This document shows positions 1 to 8,038 of a stretch of DNA of 64,000 nucleotides, piece after piece. Made by a program: the position numbers and the translations under genes. The stretch lies in assembly GCF_022180385.2 (NCBI RefSeq), contig NZ_BQME02000002.1, forward strand, positions 2,382,501 to 2,446,500, in the 5' to 3' direction. This DNA is from Paenibacillus sp. L3-i20 (lineage in GTDB: Bacteria > Bacillota > Bacilli > Paenibacillales > Paenibacillaceae). Under the pieces are notes generated by a model that worked only from the letters and a program-made list of their open reading frames with translations, had not been told where the DNA came from and did not search any database. Numbering within the stretch: the stretch's first letter is position 1; each line of letters starts with the position of its first letter.

Positions 1-170
1 CTAGGCGCCCAAGATGCTGATAGAAGCAAGTCTTCAATAATTTCCCGCTCAACTGGATCACTCTTGACTCTGCCAATTGTTCTACGCTCACGAATGGCTT
101 CCAAAACACCAACTTCGATAGCTTGGCGTCTTAAATTTGCTACATTCGATACTTTTGTCACGATCAACAT
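1..170 (-). CDS. Nitroreductase family protein, N-terminal part (runs off window)
   Basis: Reading leftward from the ATG at 170, the frame stays open to base 1 and gives about 56 residues. They include AIRERRTIGRVKSDPVERE followed by a leucine-rich helix ending in SASWAP, which is the FMN-binding N-terminus of nitroreductase-fold oxidoreductases (the R-R-[ST]-I-x-R motif, then the W-[AS]-P turn). Such enzymes use FMN and NAD(P)H to reduce nitro compounds or quinones; the substrate cannot be told. A GTG at 161 has a better-spaced GTGAG ribosome site than the ATG, so the start is uncertain by three codons. The C-terminal two thirds lie outside the window. Confidence 0.72.
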   Translation of the reverse strand, partial: MLIVTKVSNVANLRRQAIEVGVLEAIRERRTIGRVKSDPVEREIIEDLLLSASWAP

Positions 171-196
171 CTCACTTTCATCTATATTAGTTCAGC

Positions 197-216
197 CTGC
201 TAGCTTACACTAGCAG
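197..216 (-). terminator. Stem-loop after msrAB
   Basis: A perfect 7-bp inverted repeat, CTGCTAG with a 6-base loop then CTAGCAG, lies just past the msrAB stop. No T-run follows on either strand, so it may be a weak or non-intrinsic terminator. Confidence 0.4.
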
Positions 217-223
217 CTTAGCA

Positions 224-1198
224 TTACTTCTTTTGAAATAAATATTGATATTCCCCGTAGCCTTCCTCTTCCAACTTGTTCTCAGGCACGAACCGTAAAG
301 AAGCAGAATTGATACAATAACGAAGACCAGTCGGCTGTGGTCCATCATCGAATACATGACCTAGATGTGAATCCCCTTCTTGGCTTCTCACTTCTACTCT
401 TACCATGAAATGGCTCGTATCCGTATGCTCGACAATCGTTGATTTCTGTAGTGGTTTCGTAAAACTCGGCCAGCCGCATCCAGCATCATATTTATCCAGT
501 GAGCTAAAGAGTGGTTCACCTGAGACGATTTCGACATAAATGCCGTCTTCCGTATGATCCCAATATTCTCCAGTAAATGGTCGCTCCGTACCATTGTTTT
601 GCGTTACCTCATATTGAATGGGTGTTAGTTTTCTCTTAAGATCTGCGACATCCTTCTGTACTTTCCAGTGACCTGCAATAAAGGAGTCTCGTCCTGAGCC
701 TTTACGGTACATTTTGTAACGATATGGATTTTTTTTGTGATAATCCTGATGATATTCCTCTGCCTCATAAAATAGGCCAGCTTGTTCGATTTCTGTTACT
801 ATCGGTCCGTCGAATCGTCCACTTTCTTGAAGCTCCCGCTTAGACGCCTCTGCCGCTAAACGCTGATCCTCCGTATAATAGTAGATTCCAGGTCGGTAAG
901 AATTGCCCCGATCATGGAACTGTCCACCTGCATCTGTAGGATCGATCTGCCGCCAAAAAATATCGAGCAACTTTTCATAAGGAAAAATAGTTTCGTCATA
1001 CGTAATCTGTACTGCTTCTGTATGTCCTGTCGTGTGTGAGCACACTTCTTCGTAAGTTGGGTTAACAGTATGTCCACCTGTATAACCGGATACGATTGAT
1101 ATAATTCCCGGCATTTCCTCAAATGGGGTGACCATACACCAGAAGCAGCCACCTGCGAACATCGCTAATGATTTATTCGATAACGGCTGTTGTTCCAT
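224..1198 (-). CDS. msrAB: Bifunctional peptide methionine sulfoxide reductase MsrA/MsrB
   Basis: The 324-residue fusion repairs both epimers of methionine sulfoxide in proteins. The MsrA half (about residues 10-165) has the catalytic GGCFWC motif, with Cys18 as the nucleophile, and the GYTGG signature. The MsrB half (about 190-320) has CGWPSF and the catalytic RYCIN. The zinc-binding cysteines of some MsrB proteins are absent (YVEIVSG in place of a CxxC), which is common in Bacillales. I chose ATG 1198 because GAGAGGA sits nine bases upstream; the frame is open 17 codons further to 1249, but an ATG at 1207 touches the ribosome site itself. It appears to be a single-gene unit, divergent from the gene at 1522. 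Confidence 0.93.
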   Translation of the reverse strand: MEQQPLSNKSLAMFAGGCFWCMVTPFEEMPGIISIVSGYTGGHTVNPTYEEVCSHTTGHTEAVQITYDETIFPYEKLLDIFWRQIDPTDAGGQFHDRGNSYRPGIYYYTEDQRLAAEASKRELQESGRFDGPIVTEIEQAGLFYEAEEYHQDYHKKNPYRYKMYRKGSGRDSFIAGHWKVQKDVADLKRKLTPIQYEVTQNNGTERPFTGEYWDHTEDGIYVEIVSGEPLFSSLDKYDAGCGWPSFTKPLQKSTIVEHTDTSHFMVRVEVRSQEGDSHLGHVFDDGPQPTGLRYCINSASLRFVPENKLEEEGYGEYQYLFQKK

Positions 1199-1521
1199 AA
1201 CAACCATCCTCTCTAAGCTTTGATAGTGATTCTTATTCCTATTATACATGACTTGAAGTGTGCTTCACAAAGTTGTATGCGTTATCATTTCTAATATGTT
1301 TCTATGAGGAGGCGACATCAGTTAACCCCTTTGTTACAATAAGGTTACATCCGCAACCTTTCTGCCCTATTTGTGCGTTAGAGTAAGTGGTCAAGCACTT
1401 GTTTTCATTGGTTATTCTTATTCGTATATAGTTAGCCGCTTCGCGTATAGGACCTCCACTTTCAGTTCGTTCACCCATACTTATAACAATAATAACTAGC
1501 AATAGAGGTGAATGAATAACG
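1199..1521. other. Divergent intergenic region
   Basis: This stretch separates msrAB (minus) from the coiled-coil/glycosidase unit (plus). It should hold both promoters, but I see no pair of boxes good enough to call. No convincing gene or RNA is seen. Confidence 0.4.
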
Positions 1522-1953
1522 ATGAATGATACTAATATCGAACACGCAACATCTGGCAGACAAACTGCTAACACTCGCAAAAAGAGAAACTCGACAGCTT
1601 TTCTCGTTTTCTTAAGCATTTGGATTCTTTTAATTGGCGGTGGAATCTTCGGTGCCAAATTATACACAGATCGAATGCAGCAAGAGATTACTGCTGATGT
1701 AGAGAAGCAAACGGCAGCACAAATTGCGATTATGCAAAAGTCTTACGATGAACGCCTTACCAAGCTCGAAACAAGCTATAAAACGGAAATGACTGAGCTT
1801 AAAGGAAAAGTTGACGCGTTGAACGAACTGTTAACCTTCACAAAAGATAATGCAGATACAAAAACGGACAACAGCAATAAACTGTATACGCAATTAAATG
1901 AAGTGAAGAAACAATTGGATGAACTGAAAAAAAGCTTGGACGTCCTTAAATGA
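1522..1953 (+). CDS. Small membrane-anchored coiled-coil protein
   Basis: The protein has 143 residues. A basic N-terminus (NTRKKRN) is followed by one hydrophobic helix at about residues 27-47 (FLVFLSIWILLIGGGIFGAK) and then a charged, heptad-rich tail. The tail (about 55-143) is rich in Glu, Lys and Leu with no Pro, and should form a long extracytoplasmic coiled coil. GAGGTGA lies upstream of the ATG. The stop overlaps the next gene's start (ATGA), so the two are translationally coupled and this protein may anchor or space the downstream glycosidase (inference). I do not recognise a named family. Confidence 0.8.
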   Translation: MNDTNIEHATSGRQTANTRKKRNSTAFLVFLSIWILLIGGGIFGAKLYTDRMQQEITADVEKQTAAQIAIMQKSYDERLTKLETSYKTEMTELKGKVDALNELLTFTKDNADTKTDNSNKLYTQLNEVKKQLDELKKSLDVLK

Positions 1954-3026
1954 AAATAACTGTAAAAACGTTAAATCGTACTGCATTACTGGCTATAGCG
2001 CCTTTTGTCGGAATTATGCTCTGGCTTCTACTCTCCAGCTTTGTTATTGAAGTTTCTGAGAAAGCTATGCCTAAGGCTGACTTTAAACAGCCATCACTAA
2101 CAGGGAGCTTGTTGAAAGAAACATCATCTGGGCTTGATCAAGCAAATAGCATTGCTTTTCATACTCAGAAGTCGATAAAGACACAGCTTGCGCTTTATAA
2201 AAAAACAAATGCAGAGATGAAGGCAATTGCTACTATAGCAACGACACAAGCGAAGCGGCCGCACGAAATTTACGATAAGAAAATAACAGCAAAACTAGGC
2301 AAGCCAGTTGCAACGATTTCTTCTGATAAGCTGCGGGCACAGCTGTTTTATATGTATAATGCAAACTTCAGAAGTTACGCGGTCAAAATTAAACTAAAAG
2401 CCGATGACGCTATGAAGATGGTACTTGGCGGCTCAGAAGTTGGACAAGCCCAAACGACAATGCAAGCAGTGAAGTCACATAATGCTGCTGTTGGTGTTAA
2501 CGCTGGTGGATATGCAGATGGACAAGGCAAACGATATCCGCTTAGCAATACAATTGTGGATGGAAAGTATGTGACTGGATTCGAAGCCTCTTACGCGGAT
2601 TTATTTTTTGTTGGTCTAAACGACAAAAACAAACTGATTGGCGGCGAATTTACAAGTAAAAACCAACTCGATGCAAAAAAACCGAAGTTCGGCGCTTCAT
2701 TTGTACCCGTATTGCTGCGCGGTGGGGTTGCTCAGCCTATTCCGCCTAAGTGGCAGACCAGTCCGAAGCGTGCTCCTCGCACCGTTATTGCAAATTACAA
2801 AGATGATCAATTGCTCATCCTCGTAACAGATGGATACAATGAAGCAGGGAGTACCGGTGCTACACTTGAAGAAATACAAACTTTGCTCAAGCAATATGGC
2901 GCACGTGATGGATACAACCTTGATGGTGGAGGTTCGTCTTCACTCGTCTTTAATGGAAAGCTCATAAATAAACCATCTGACGGATCATTACGCAGATTAC
3001 CAACTCACTTCTTGTTTTTCAAATAA
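1950..3026 (+). CDS. Phosphodiester glycosidase (NAGPA-domain) membrane/exported protein
   Basis: The protein has 358 residues. An N-terminal signal-anchor helix lies at about residues 12-34, then a linker to about 120, then a NAGPA-like (phosphodiester glycosidase, DUF2233-type) domain to the end. Family marks are NAGGY near residue 185 and the C-terminal NLDGGGSSSLV motif with the conserved D-GGGSS. The human homologue removes GlcNAc from phosphodiester-linked mannose; bacterial members act outside the membrane on cell-surface polymers whose identity is mostly unknown. It is coupled by ATGA overlap to the preceding coiled-coil gene and followed by a terminator shared with the convergent pxp operon. 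Confidence 0.87.
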   Translation: MKITVKTLNRTALLAIAPFVGIMLWLLLSSFVIEVSEKAMPKADFKQPSLTGSLLKETSSGLDQANSIAFHTQKSIKTQLALYKKTNAEMKAIATIATTQAKRPHEIYDKKITAKLGKPVATISSDKLRAQLFYMYNANFRSYAVKIKLKADDAMKMVLGGSEVGQAQTTMQAVKSHNAAVGVNAGGYADGQGKRYPLSNTIVDGKYVTGFEASYADLFFVGLNDKNKLIGGEFTSKNQLDAKKPKFGASFVPVLLRGGVAQPIPPKWQTSPKRAPRTVIANYKDDQLLILVTDGYNEAGSTGATLEEIQTLLKQYGARDGYNLDGGGSSSLVFNGKLINKPSDGSLRRLPTHFLFFK

Positions 3027-3105
3027 GTTAGTTGGGATTGCAACTAGGCAGAATAACACAAAAGTAGTGCTATCCAGCCTAATTTATGAATTTAGCATAA
3101 CTAAT

Positions 3106-3147
3106 AAGGGAAAGGGGTAGCCGATAATTGGCTACTCCTTTCCCTTT
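3106..3147. terminator. Bidirectional terminator between glycosidase gene and pxpC
   Basis: A long stem pairs AAGGGAAAGGGGTAGCC with GGCTACTCCTTTCCCTT around a short AT-rich loop. The arm on the pxpC side contains that gene's last codons and its stop. It serves two convergent genes. Confidence 0.75.
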
Positions 3148-4133
3148 AATTGAAGGGCAACTTTTAACATTTCAATGTCTCGTTCGGCCGCTAACAACAA
3201 TATCTCTGCTGCTCGCTGAGTAATAAGCTCAAATATAACTCTGTCCCCCGGCTTCATCTGAGCAAACACAGCAATATCGACTGTAGCTACATGAGCAACT
3301 CTCGGATAACCTCCTGTCGTCTGCCGATCTGCAAGCAATACGATAGGATTGCCGTCAGGCGGTAGTTGTATCGTCCCTATTGCTACCGCTTCAGATAGAA
3401 GCTCGGAAGTAGAATAAAGAGGCGTTAGCTTTTGATCACTCTGGAGCCTATATCCCATCCGATCAGACAATGTGTCGATACGGAAGATGCCACCGAATAA
3501 TAAAGCTCTAGCTTCATCCGATATCCCTTTACTATGAGCGCCTTCTGTTACCCGCACGACATAGAGGGCTCTGTTCGCAATTGCAAATTGGCCGGCATGC
3601 CACGTGCACCTCCATCTTTTCTCATGAACGGCACTAATCAATTTAGCTGACAAGGAAAGTGAAGCAATCTTTTTCAACTTAAGCCTATCACCAGCTTTTA
3701 TTGCCCTGCCCTCATATCCACCTAGTCCACCTCTTGTATATGTACTTCTGCTACCCATTACTTGTGGCACATCAAATCCACCTGCTACTGCAAGATAGGC
3801 TCTGCATCCAAAGCGACTTGTCCCAAGCTTTATAACTTGTCCCTTCTGGAGCACAACTGGTCTCCACAGCGGCAAAACTTGACCATCGACAGTAGCGTTC
3901 AAATCAGCTCCACAAAGTGAGATCAACAATTCACGTTCAATTAGAAACTCCCCGCCGGCAAGTGTTAGTTCAAGAACAGCTTCGTTCTCTTCATTTCCAA
4001 CTACGATATTAGCTACTCTTGCCGCCCCTAAGTCCATCGCACCTCCAACAACGATACCAAACCTTTGATGTCCGGTTCTTCCTAGATCCTGAATCGTTGC
4101 AAGCGTACCGGGCTTCAATACAGTTATTGTCAT
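3132..4133 (-). CDS. pxpC: 5-oxoprolinase subunit PxpC (KipA family)
   Basis: The 333-residue protein belongs to the biotin-dependent carboxyltransferase-like (KipA/AHS2) family. It starts with the typical VLKPGTLATIQDLGRTGHQ and has the conserved YLAVAGG, RLQ and ILLADRQTTGGYP motifs. With PxpA and PxpB it forms the bacterial ATP-dependent 5-oxoprolinase that opens pyroglutamate, a damage product of glutamine, to glutamate. AGGAGGGTGA precedes its ATG, and it lies 14 bases after pxpB, last in the operon. The older name kipA refers to a proposed kinase-inhibitor role in Bacillus subtilis. Confidence 0.93.
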   Translation of the reverse strand: MTITVLKPGTLATIQDLGRTGHQRFGIVVGGAMDLGAARVANIVVGNEENEAVLELTLAGGEFLIERELLISLCGADLNATVDGQVLPLWRPVVLQKGQVIKLGTSRFGCRAYLAVAGGFDVPQVMGSRSTYTRGGLGGYEGRAIKAGDRLKLKKIASLSLSAKLISAVHEKRWRCTWHAGQFAIANRALYVVRVTEGAHSKGISDEARALLFGGIFRIDTLSDRMGYRLQSDQKLTPLYSTSELLSEAVAIGTIQLPPDGNPIVLLADRQTTGGYPRVAHVATVDIAVFAQMKPGDRVIFELITQRAAEILLLAAERDIEMLKVALQLKGKE

Positions 4134-4147
4134 TAGACATCACCCTC

Positions 4148-5026
4148 CTAAACAATTGGAGCTACTTCATTTTCAGTGCTGAACCAACCTTCAAATTGCT
4201 CCTCTGTAATAGGTACAAATACGATCCGATCGCCAGCTTCAAGAAGGCTAGGTTGATCATGATGTGGTCGAAATAGCTCAATCGGCGTTCTACCGATGAT
4301 TTGCCATCCTCCGGGCGTTGCTATCGGGTAAATACCCGTTTGCTCGCCTGCAATACCAACACTTCCAGCTGGAGTAACGGTTCGCGGCGTTCCTCTTCTT
4401 GGTGTTGCTATCCTCTTCGGCATACCGCCTAAATAAGGAAACGCAGGTGCAAAACCGATCATATACACCAAATAACTTCCACTACTATGTAGCGAGATAA
4501 CCTCACTCTCCGTCCTGCCGCAATGTTCAGCTACTGCTCCCAGATCAGGACCATATTCCCCTCCATAACAGACTGGGATACGAATTATTTTTTGGTTATC
4601 GTTTGAATTGCTAATTCCATCCAGTGTCAACTTGCTCAATAATTGGTTCAGTCTCGTACACATCGTGTCATAAATCGTTTCGTGTCCAGCCTCTTCTCTT
4701 CTCCTACTCTTCCAAACTTGAACAGGATTATAATGTATCGCTACTGAGGCAAATGCAGGAACGATATCATTTATACCAACAATGTCATTATTCTGAAGTA
4801 AACGGGTCACAGCGATTACAATTTTGTGAGTGTCCTCGTTAATCGTCGTACCAAGACGTATAAGAACACAGCTATCCCCTAGTGGAAACAATTCATATTG
4901 GATCAATTGTTTAGTCGAACTTAACGACCTAATATCCACTTCTCCCACCCCATTTCTACTGTGAAAAAATTGAGCAATAACTGCCCAGTCACTCTCCCGC
5001 TTTAACAATCCGTATTCCTGACTCAT
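4148..5026 (-). CDS. pxpB: 5-oxoprolinase subunit PxpB (KipI family)
   Basis: The frame gives 292 residues. From about residue 44 it matches the KipI/AHS1 fold (YELFPLGDSCVLIRLG near the start; IGFAPAFPYLGGMP and TPRRGTPR in the C-terminal lobe). It is the partner of PxpC in 5-oxoproline hydrolysis. The first 40 or so residues overlap the end of pxpA and have no counterpart in normal family members of about 240 residues. The true start is probably nearer 4905-4940 (a GTG at 4939, an ATT at 4933 with GGGAG eight bases upstream, or a TTG at 4906), but none is decisive, so I give the longest ATG form. Confidence 0.85.
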   Translation of the reverse strand: MSQEYGLLKRESDWAVIAQFFHSRNGVGEVDIRSLSSTKQLIQYELFPLGDSCVLIRLGTTINEDTHKIVIAVTRLLQNNDIVGINDIVPAFASVAIHYNPVQVWKSRRREEAGHETIYDTMCTRLNQLLSKLTLDGISNSNDNQKIIRIPVCYGGEYGPDLGAVAEHCGRTESEVISLHSSGSYLVYMIGFAPAFPYLGGMPKRIATPRRGTPRTVTPAGSVGIAGEQTGIYPIATPGGWQIIGRTPIELFRPHHDQPSLLEAGDRIVFVPITEEQFEGWFSTENEVAPIV

Positions 5027-5750
5027 GCAATGTTTTCTTCAATTCAATGATATGATTAAGTGCTCCCGGCGAATCACCGTGGACGCATACCGTGTCTGCT
5101 TTCAATTGTAGTAATCCACCAAGCCTTGAGTGAACCGTACCCGTCTTCACCATGCTTACGACTTGGGCAGCTGCAACGCTTGAATCAGTTATTAGAGCAC
5201 CCTCGATATCTCTTGAAGTAAGTGTTCCATCATCTTCATAGGAACGATCTGCAAATACTTCGTTCATCGTTTTCAGACCTATTCTCTCTCCAACACGAAT
5301 TAACTCACTACCTGATAGTCCATACAGCAACATAGTACCGTCTACTTTGTAGATCGCTTCTGCTATAGCATTCGCTATCTTGGGATCAACAGCAGCCATA
5401 TTATAGAGGGCACCATGCGGTTTAACATGTGCGACCCGTCCTCCTTCAGACTGAGCGAAAGCCATCACTGCACCTAATTGGTAAACCGTCATCTCATAAG
5501 CTTCCTGTGCACTAATGTCCATTTTTCTTCTTCCGAAACCAGCCATATCAGGTAAGCCAGGATGTGCGCCAATTGCCACATTATATTTTAACGCAAGCTT
5601 CACAGATGATCTTATCGTCGATGCATCTCCACCGTGAAAGCCGCAAGCAATATTTGCAGATGTAATGTGCTTCATCAGTTCGTGATCCTCACCAATACGA
5701 AAAGGACCAAATCCTTCTCCCATATCGCAATTTAGATCAATACGGTACAT
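4989..5750 (-). CDS. pxpA: 5-oxoprolinase subunit PxpA (LamB/YcsF family)
   Basis: The 253-residue protein begins with the family hallmark IDLNCDMGEGFGPF. It continues with ANIACGFHGGD, AIGAHPGLPD and HVKPHGALYN, all conserved in the YcsF fold, which provides the catalytic subunit of 5-oxoprolinase. It is the first gene of pxpABC, with GGAGGGG ten bases before its ATG. The complete three-gene operon predicts that the cell recycles pyroglutamate to glutamate. Confidence 0.95.
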   Translation of the reverse strand: MYRIDLNCDMGEGFGPFRIGEDHELMKHITSANIACGFHGGDASTIRSSVKLALKYNVAIGAHPGLPDMAGFGRRKMDISAQEAYEMTVYQLGAVMAFAQSEGGRVAHVKPHGALYNMAAVDPKIANAIAEAIYKVDGTMLLYGLSGSELIRVGERIGLKTMNEVFADRSYEDDGTLTSRDIEGALITDSSVAAAQVVSMVKTGTVHSRLGGLLQLKADTVCVHGDSPGALNHIIELKKTLHESGIRIVKAGE

Positions 5751-6310
5751 CTACTATCGACCCCTCCGCTTATTATTATCGTAATTATACCTTAATGAGT
5801 CATAGCGTTTGTATTATCTTTATTGGGAGATAACAAGGCCGCGAACAGTTATGAGACTACTTATCTCTTTGTAAAAGCAAGGAGTTGATACGATGCTCAC
5901 TTTTTGAAAGTTAATGCGTTAGGTGCTTTTTATGCCTTTATCTTATTTATCCAAGTAGAACTAATGGTAACTGTTTATCGTTTAGCGAGAATTATAGCTA
6001 ACGAATCCAGAAACTCTTATTTGATCAAAATGAAGCGGTTTTGAGTTGTAACGAATCTCAGTAGCGTTATTCCGTGAAAAAGAGCTCGTTTTCCACCCAA
6101 TGTTACTCTTTAACGCCAATGAGGTTCGTTAGAACCAATGAATCGAGGTTTTCGGCATAATTAGCGTTATATGGTTCGTTAGACTACGGTTTGTTACACA
6201 AAATGCAATCAAAAAAAGAACAGCAACTGACTGAATCAGCGCTGCTCTCCCTTCAACTATCTACTATTTACTATCTTTCATCTACTTCTACTATCTACAT
6301 TTTCCAACGA
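5751..6310. other. 560-base spacer without a gene, bearing small repeats
   Basis: This is AT-rich DNA between the pxpA start and the permease stop. I see no coding sequence. Its middle holds several short hairpin repeats (listed separately). The rest includes the promoter side of pxpABC and the 3' flank of the permease. Confidence 0.6.
5982..6182. repeat. Cluster of TAACG...CGTTA mini-hairpin repeats
   Basis: At 6049-6069 and 6111-6131 two perfect units of the form TAACG-N11-CGTTA occur. The second, read on the other strand, nearly matches the first (TAACGAA-CTCA---GCGTTA). A third, imperfect unit lies at 6162-6182, and a related TTAGC...GCTAA hairpin followed by TAACGAATC lies at 5982-6006. 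Conserved arms with inverted copies suggest a dispersed intergenic repeat family and not a single regulatory site. Confidence 0.6.
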
Positions 6311-7696
6311 TTACTCTCCACCCATAAACACGTAGCGGCATATAATTAATATTGCAAGAATCCACATTAGCCAGTGCACTTTGTACTTGCCTTTACCTGC
6401 TAGATTAGCAACTGACGCAAGCAAGACGTACGACACGATACCAAATGAGATACCGTTAGCAATGCTGTACGTGAAAGGCATTAGCGCAAGTGTGAAAAAT
6501 GCTGGAATACCATAAACCAAATCAGAGAAATCAATTTCTTTCACAGATTGCATCATCAACACGCCTACAATAATAAGCGCTGCTGCTGTCGCAGAGTCTG
6601 GAACAAGTGATACTAGCGGTGATAAGAAGATTGCAAACAAGAAGCAAATACCTGTTGTTATTGCAGTCAGACCCGAACGTCCACCTTGAGCAATACCCGC
6701 TGAACTCTCGACATATGCGGTAACTGTACTAGTTCCTAGTATTGCTCCACCGCCTACGCCAATTGCGTCAACCATCATCGCCTTACCGATGCGTTTTTTA
6801 CCTTCTTCAGGGTTTTTCATAATACCTGCACGGTTAGCTGTACCAACCAATGTACCGAACGTGTCGAACAGTTCAACAAACGTAAACGTTAGAATAACTG
6901 TTATTAGACCAACCTCGAAAACTCCGGCAAAGTCAAAGTGCCAAATATCCATCTTCGAGAAGTCTGGAACCCATGTTTTACCTTCAAATTTTTCTTTAAC
7001 ATCTACATGTCCGGTAAGTAATGCGATAATCGTCGTTCCGAGAATTCCGAACAAAATAGCTCCCGGGAATTTTAGTACCATCAGTATCGCGATCAACGCA
7101 AGCGCAATAATGGTAAATACGACTGTCTCGTTATGAAAACTACCAAGTTGAATAACGGTCTCTGGACCAATTACTGGAGTGAATGAATTTGCCTTAATAT
7201 CAGTAAAGCTATTTACAGCAATTGTCATTAAGCCGCTGTTCTTTAGACCAATAATTGCAATAAACAATCCAATACCTACTGTAATCGCATGTTTAAGGCT
7301 GTCTGGAACTGCAGTTATAAGCATTTGACGGATTTGTGTTACGGTCAAAATAATAAAGATAATACCAGAAATAAATACGGCTGTAAGTCCCATCGCTGGA
7401 CTGATTGGCGTATCCGTCGCAGCAGAAGCAATAATGACAGAAGCAAAATAAGCGTTTAATCCCATACCCGGTGCAAGCGCAACTGGAAAGTTTACGAACA
7501 AGCCCATTGCAATAGAGAAAATACCTGCTGCTAGAGCAGTTGCAAGGAATACGCCAGTCCAGTTCAAACCAGCAGGCTCCAAGATCATCGGATTGACAGC
7601 CAAAATGTAAGCCATCGTCATAAAAGTGGTTATTCCTGCCATAATTTCAGTTTTTACATTTGTCCCCAGTTCCTTTAAGCGAAAGAAACTATTCAT
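6311..7696 (-). CDS. pbuG: NCS2 family purine permease (AzgA/PbuG type)
   Basis: This 461-residue polytopic membrane protein is a hypoxanthine/guanine-type permease. It has MAGITTFMTMAYILAVNP at the start, the PVALAPGMGLNAYF motif and VELFDTFGTLVGTA, all marks of the AzgA branch of NCS2 transporters, with about 12-14 hydrophobic segments. The ATG at 7696 has GGGAGGG ten bases upstream. The frame remains open 35 codons further, but that stretch is the riboswitch leader and its terminators. A guanine-class aptamer upstream implies repression when purine is plentiful. The symbol is assigned by family and riboswitch context; pbuO would be an equally possible paralogue. Confidence 0.9.
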   Translation of the reverse strand: MNSFFRLKELGTNVKTEIMAGITTFMTMAYILAVNPMILEPAGLNWTGVFLATALAAGIFSIAMGLFVNFPVALAPGMGLNAYFASVIIASAATDTPISPAMGLTAVFISGIIFIILTVTQIRQMLITAVPDSLKHAITVGIGLFIAIIGLKNSGLMTIAVNSFTDIKANSFTPVIGPETVIQLGSFHNETVVFTIIALALIAILMVLKFPGAILFGILGTTIIALLTGHVDVKEKFEGKTWVPDFSKMDIWHFDFAGVFEVGLITVILTFTFVELFDTFGTLVGTANRAGIMKNPEEGKKRIGKAMMVDAIGVGGGAILGTSTVTAYVESSAGIAQGGRSGLTAITTGICFLFAIFLSPLVSLVPDSATAAALIIVGVLMMQSVKEIDFSDLVYGIPAFFTLALMPFTYSIANGISFGIVSYVLLASVANLAGKGKYKVHWLMWILAILIICRYVFMGGE

Positions 7697-7745
7697 TTTG
7701 ATAATACCCTCCCAAAATTGTGTTGGAACAAACAAAAAAGCCCAT

Positions 7746-7768
7746 AAAAAAACGCGTAAGACGCATTT
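7746..7768 (-). terminator. Second intrinsic terminator in the permease leader
   Basis: In the transcript, AAATGCGT, loop CTT and ACGCGTTT form an 8-bp stem (one G-U pair) followed by four more T. It sits between the main riboswitch terminator and the ribosome site, so transcription must pass both. Confidence 0.7.
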
Positions 7769-7783
7769 CTCCAAGGCTCTGCA

Positions 7784-7829
7784 AAAAGGGGAATAACGCA
7801 TCGCTAGACTTAAGCGACAACGTTATTCC
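7784..7829 (-). terminator. Riboswitch expression-platform terminator
   Basis: In the transcript, GGAATAACG pairs with CGTTATTCC. An inner TCGCT/AGCGA stem extends the hairpin, and CCTTTTT follows. It lies eight bases beyond the aptamer, the position expected of the terminator a purine-bound aptamer would allow to form. Confidence 0.88.
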
Positions 7830-7836
7830 ACTCTCC

Positions 7837-7900
7837 TCGTAGCCTGATCATTTACGGTGATCTAGTAGAGACTCTCAAGCCGATTCTTGAGATTATACGA
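7837..7900 (-). promoter_or_regulatory. Purine riboswitch aptamer, guanine class
   Basis: Read on the minus strand it shows P1 (TCGTA/TACGA), the invariant TATAATC, P2 (CTCAAG/CTTGAG), the TCTAC of J2/3 and the CCGTAAA loop of P3. L2 ends in GG, able to kiss the CC of L3. The base just before the 3' arm of P1 is C, the position that selects guanine/hypoxanthine over adenine. The terminators downstream and the purine permease fit an OFF switch. L2 is one base shorter than the commonest consensus. Confidence 0.92.
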
Positions 7901-8038
7901 AAAGGTATATGCGATTGTTGTTTTCCGTCTCCAATTTTAAAGAGTAAACGAACATCTTGTCAACAATTTTCACGAATATTCGATAAACTTTTTGCAAAAT
8001 CATTCGTAAAGGGAACGTTTTCACATAATTTGGAAGGG

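Noticed and set aside
1302..1667. A 121-residue minus-strand frame
   Set aside because: It overlaps the well-supported coiled-coil gene and its upstream region, lacks a ribosome site and has no recognisable motif.
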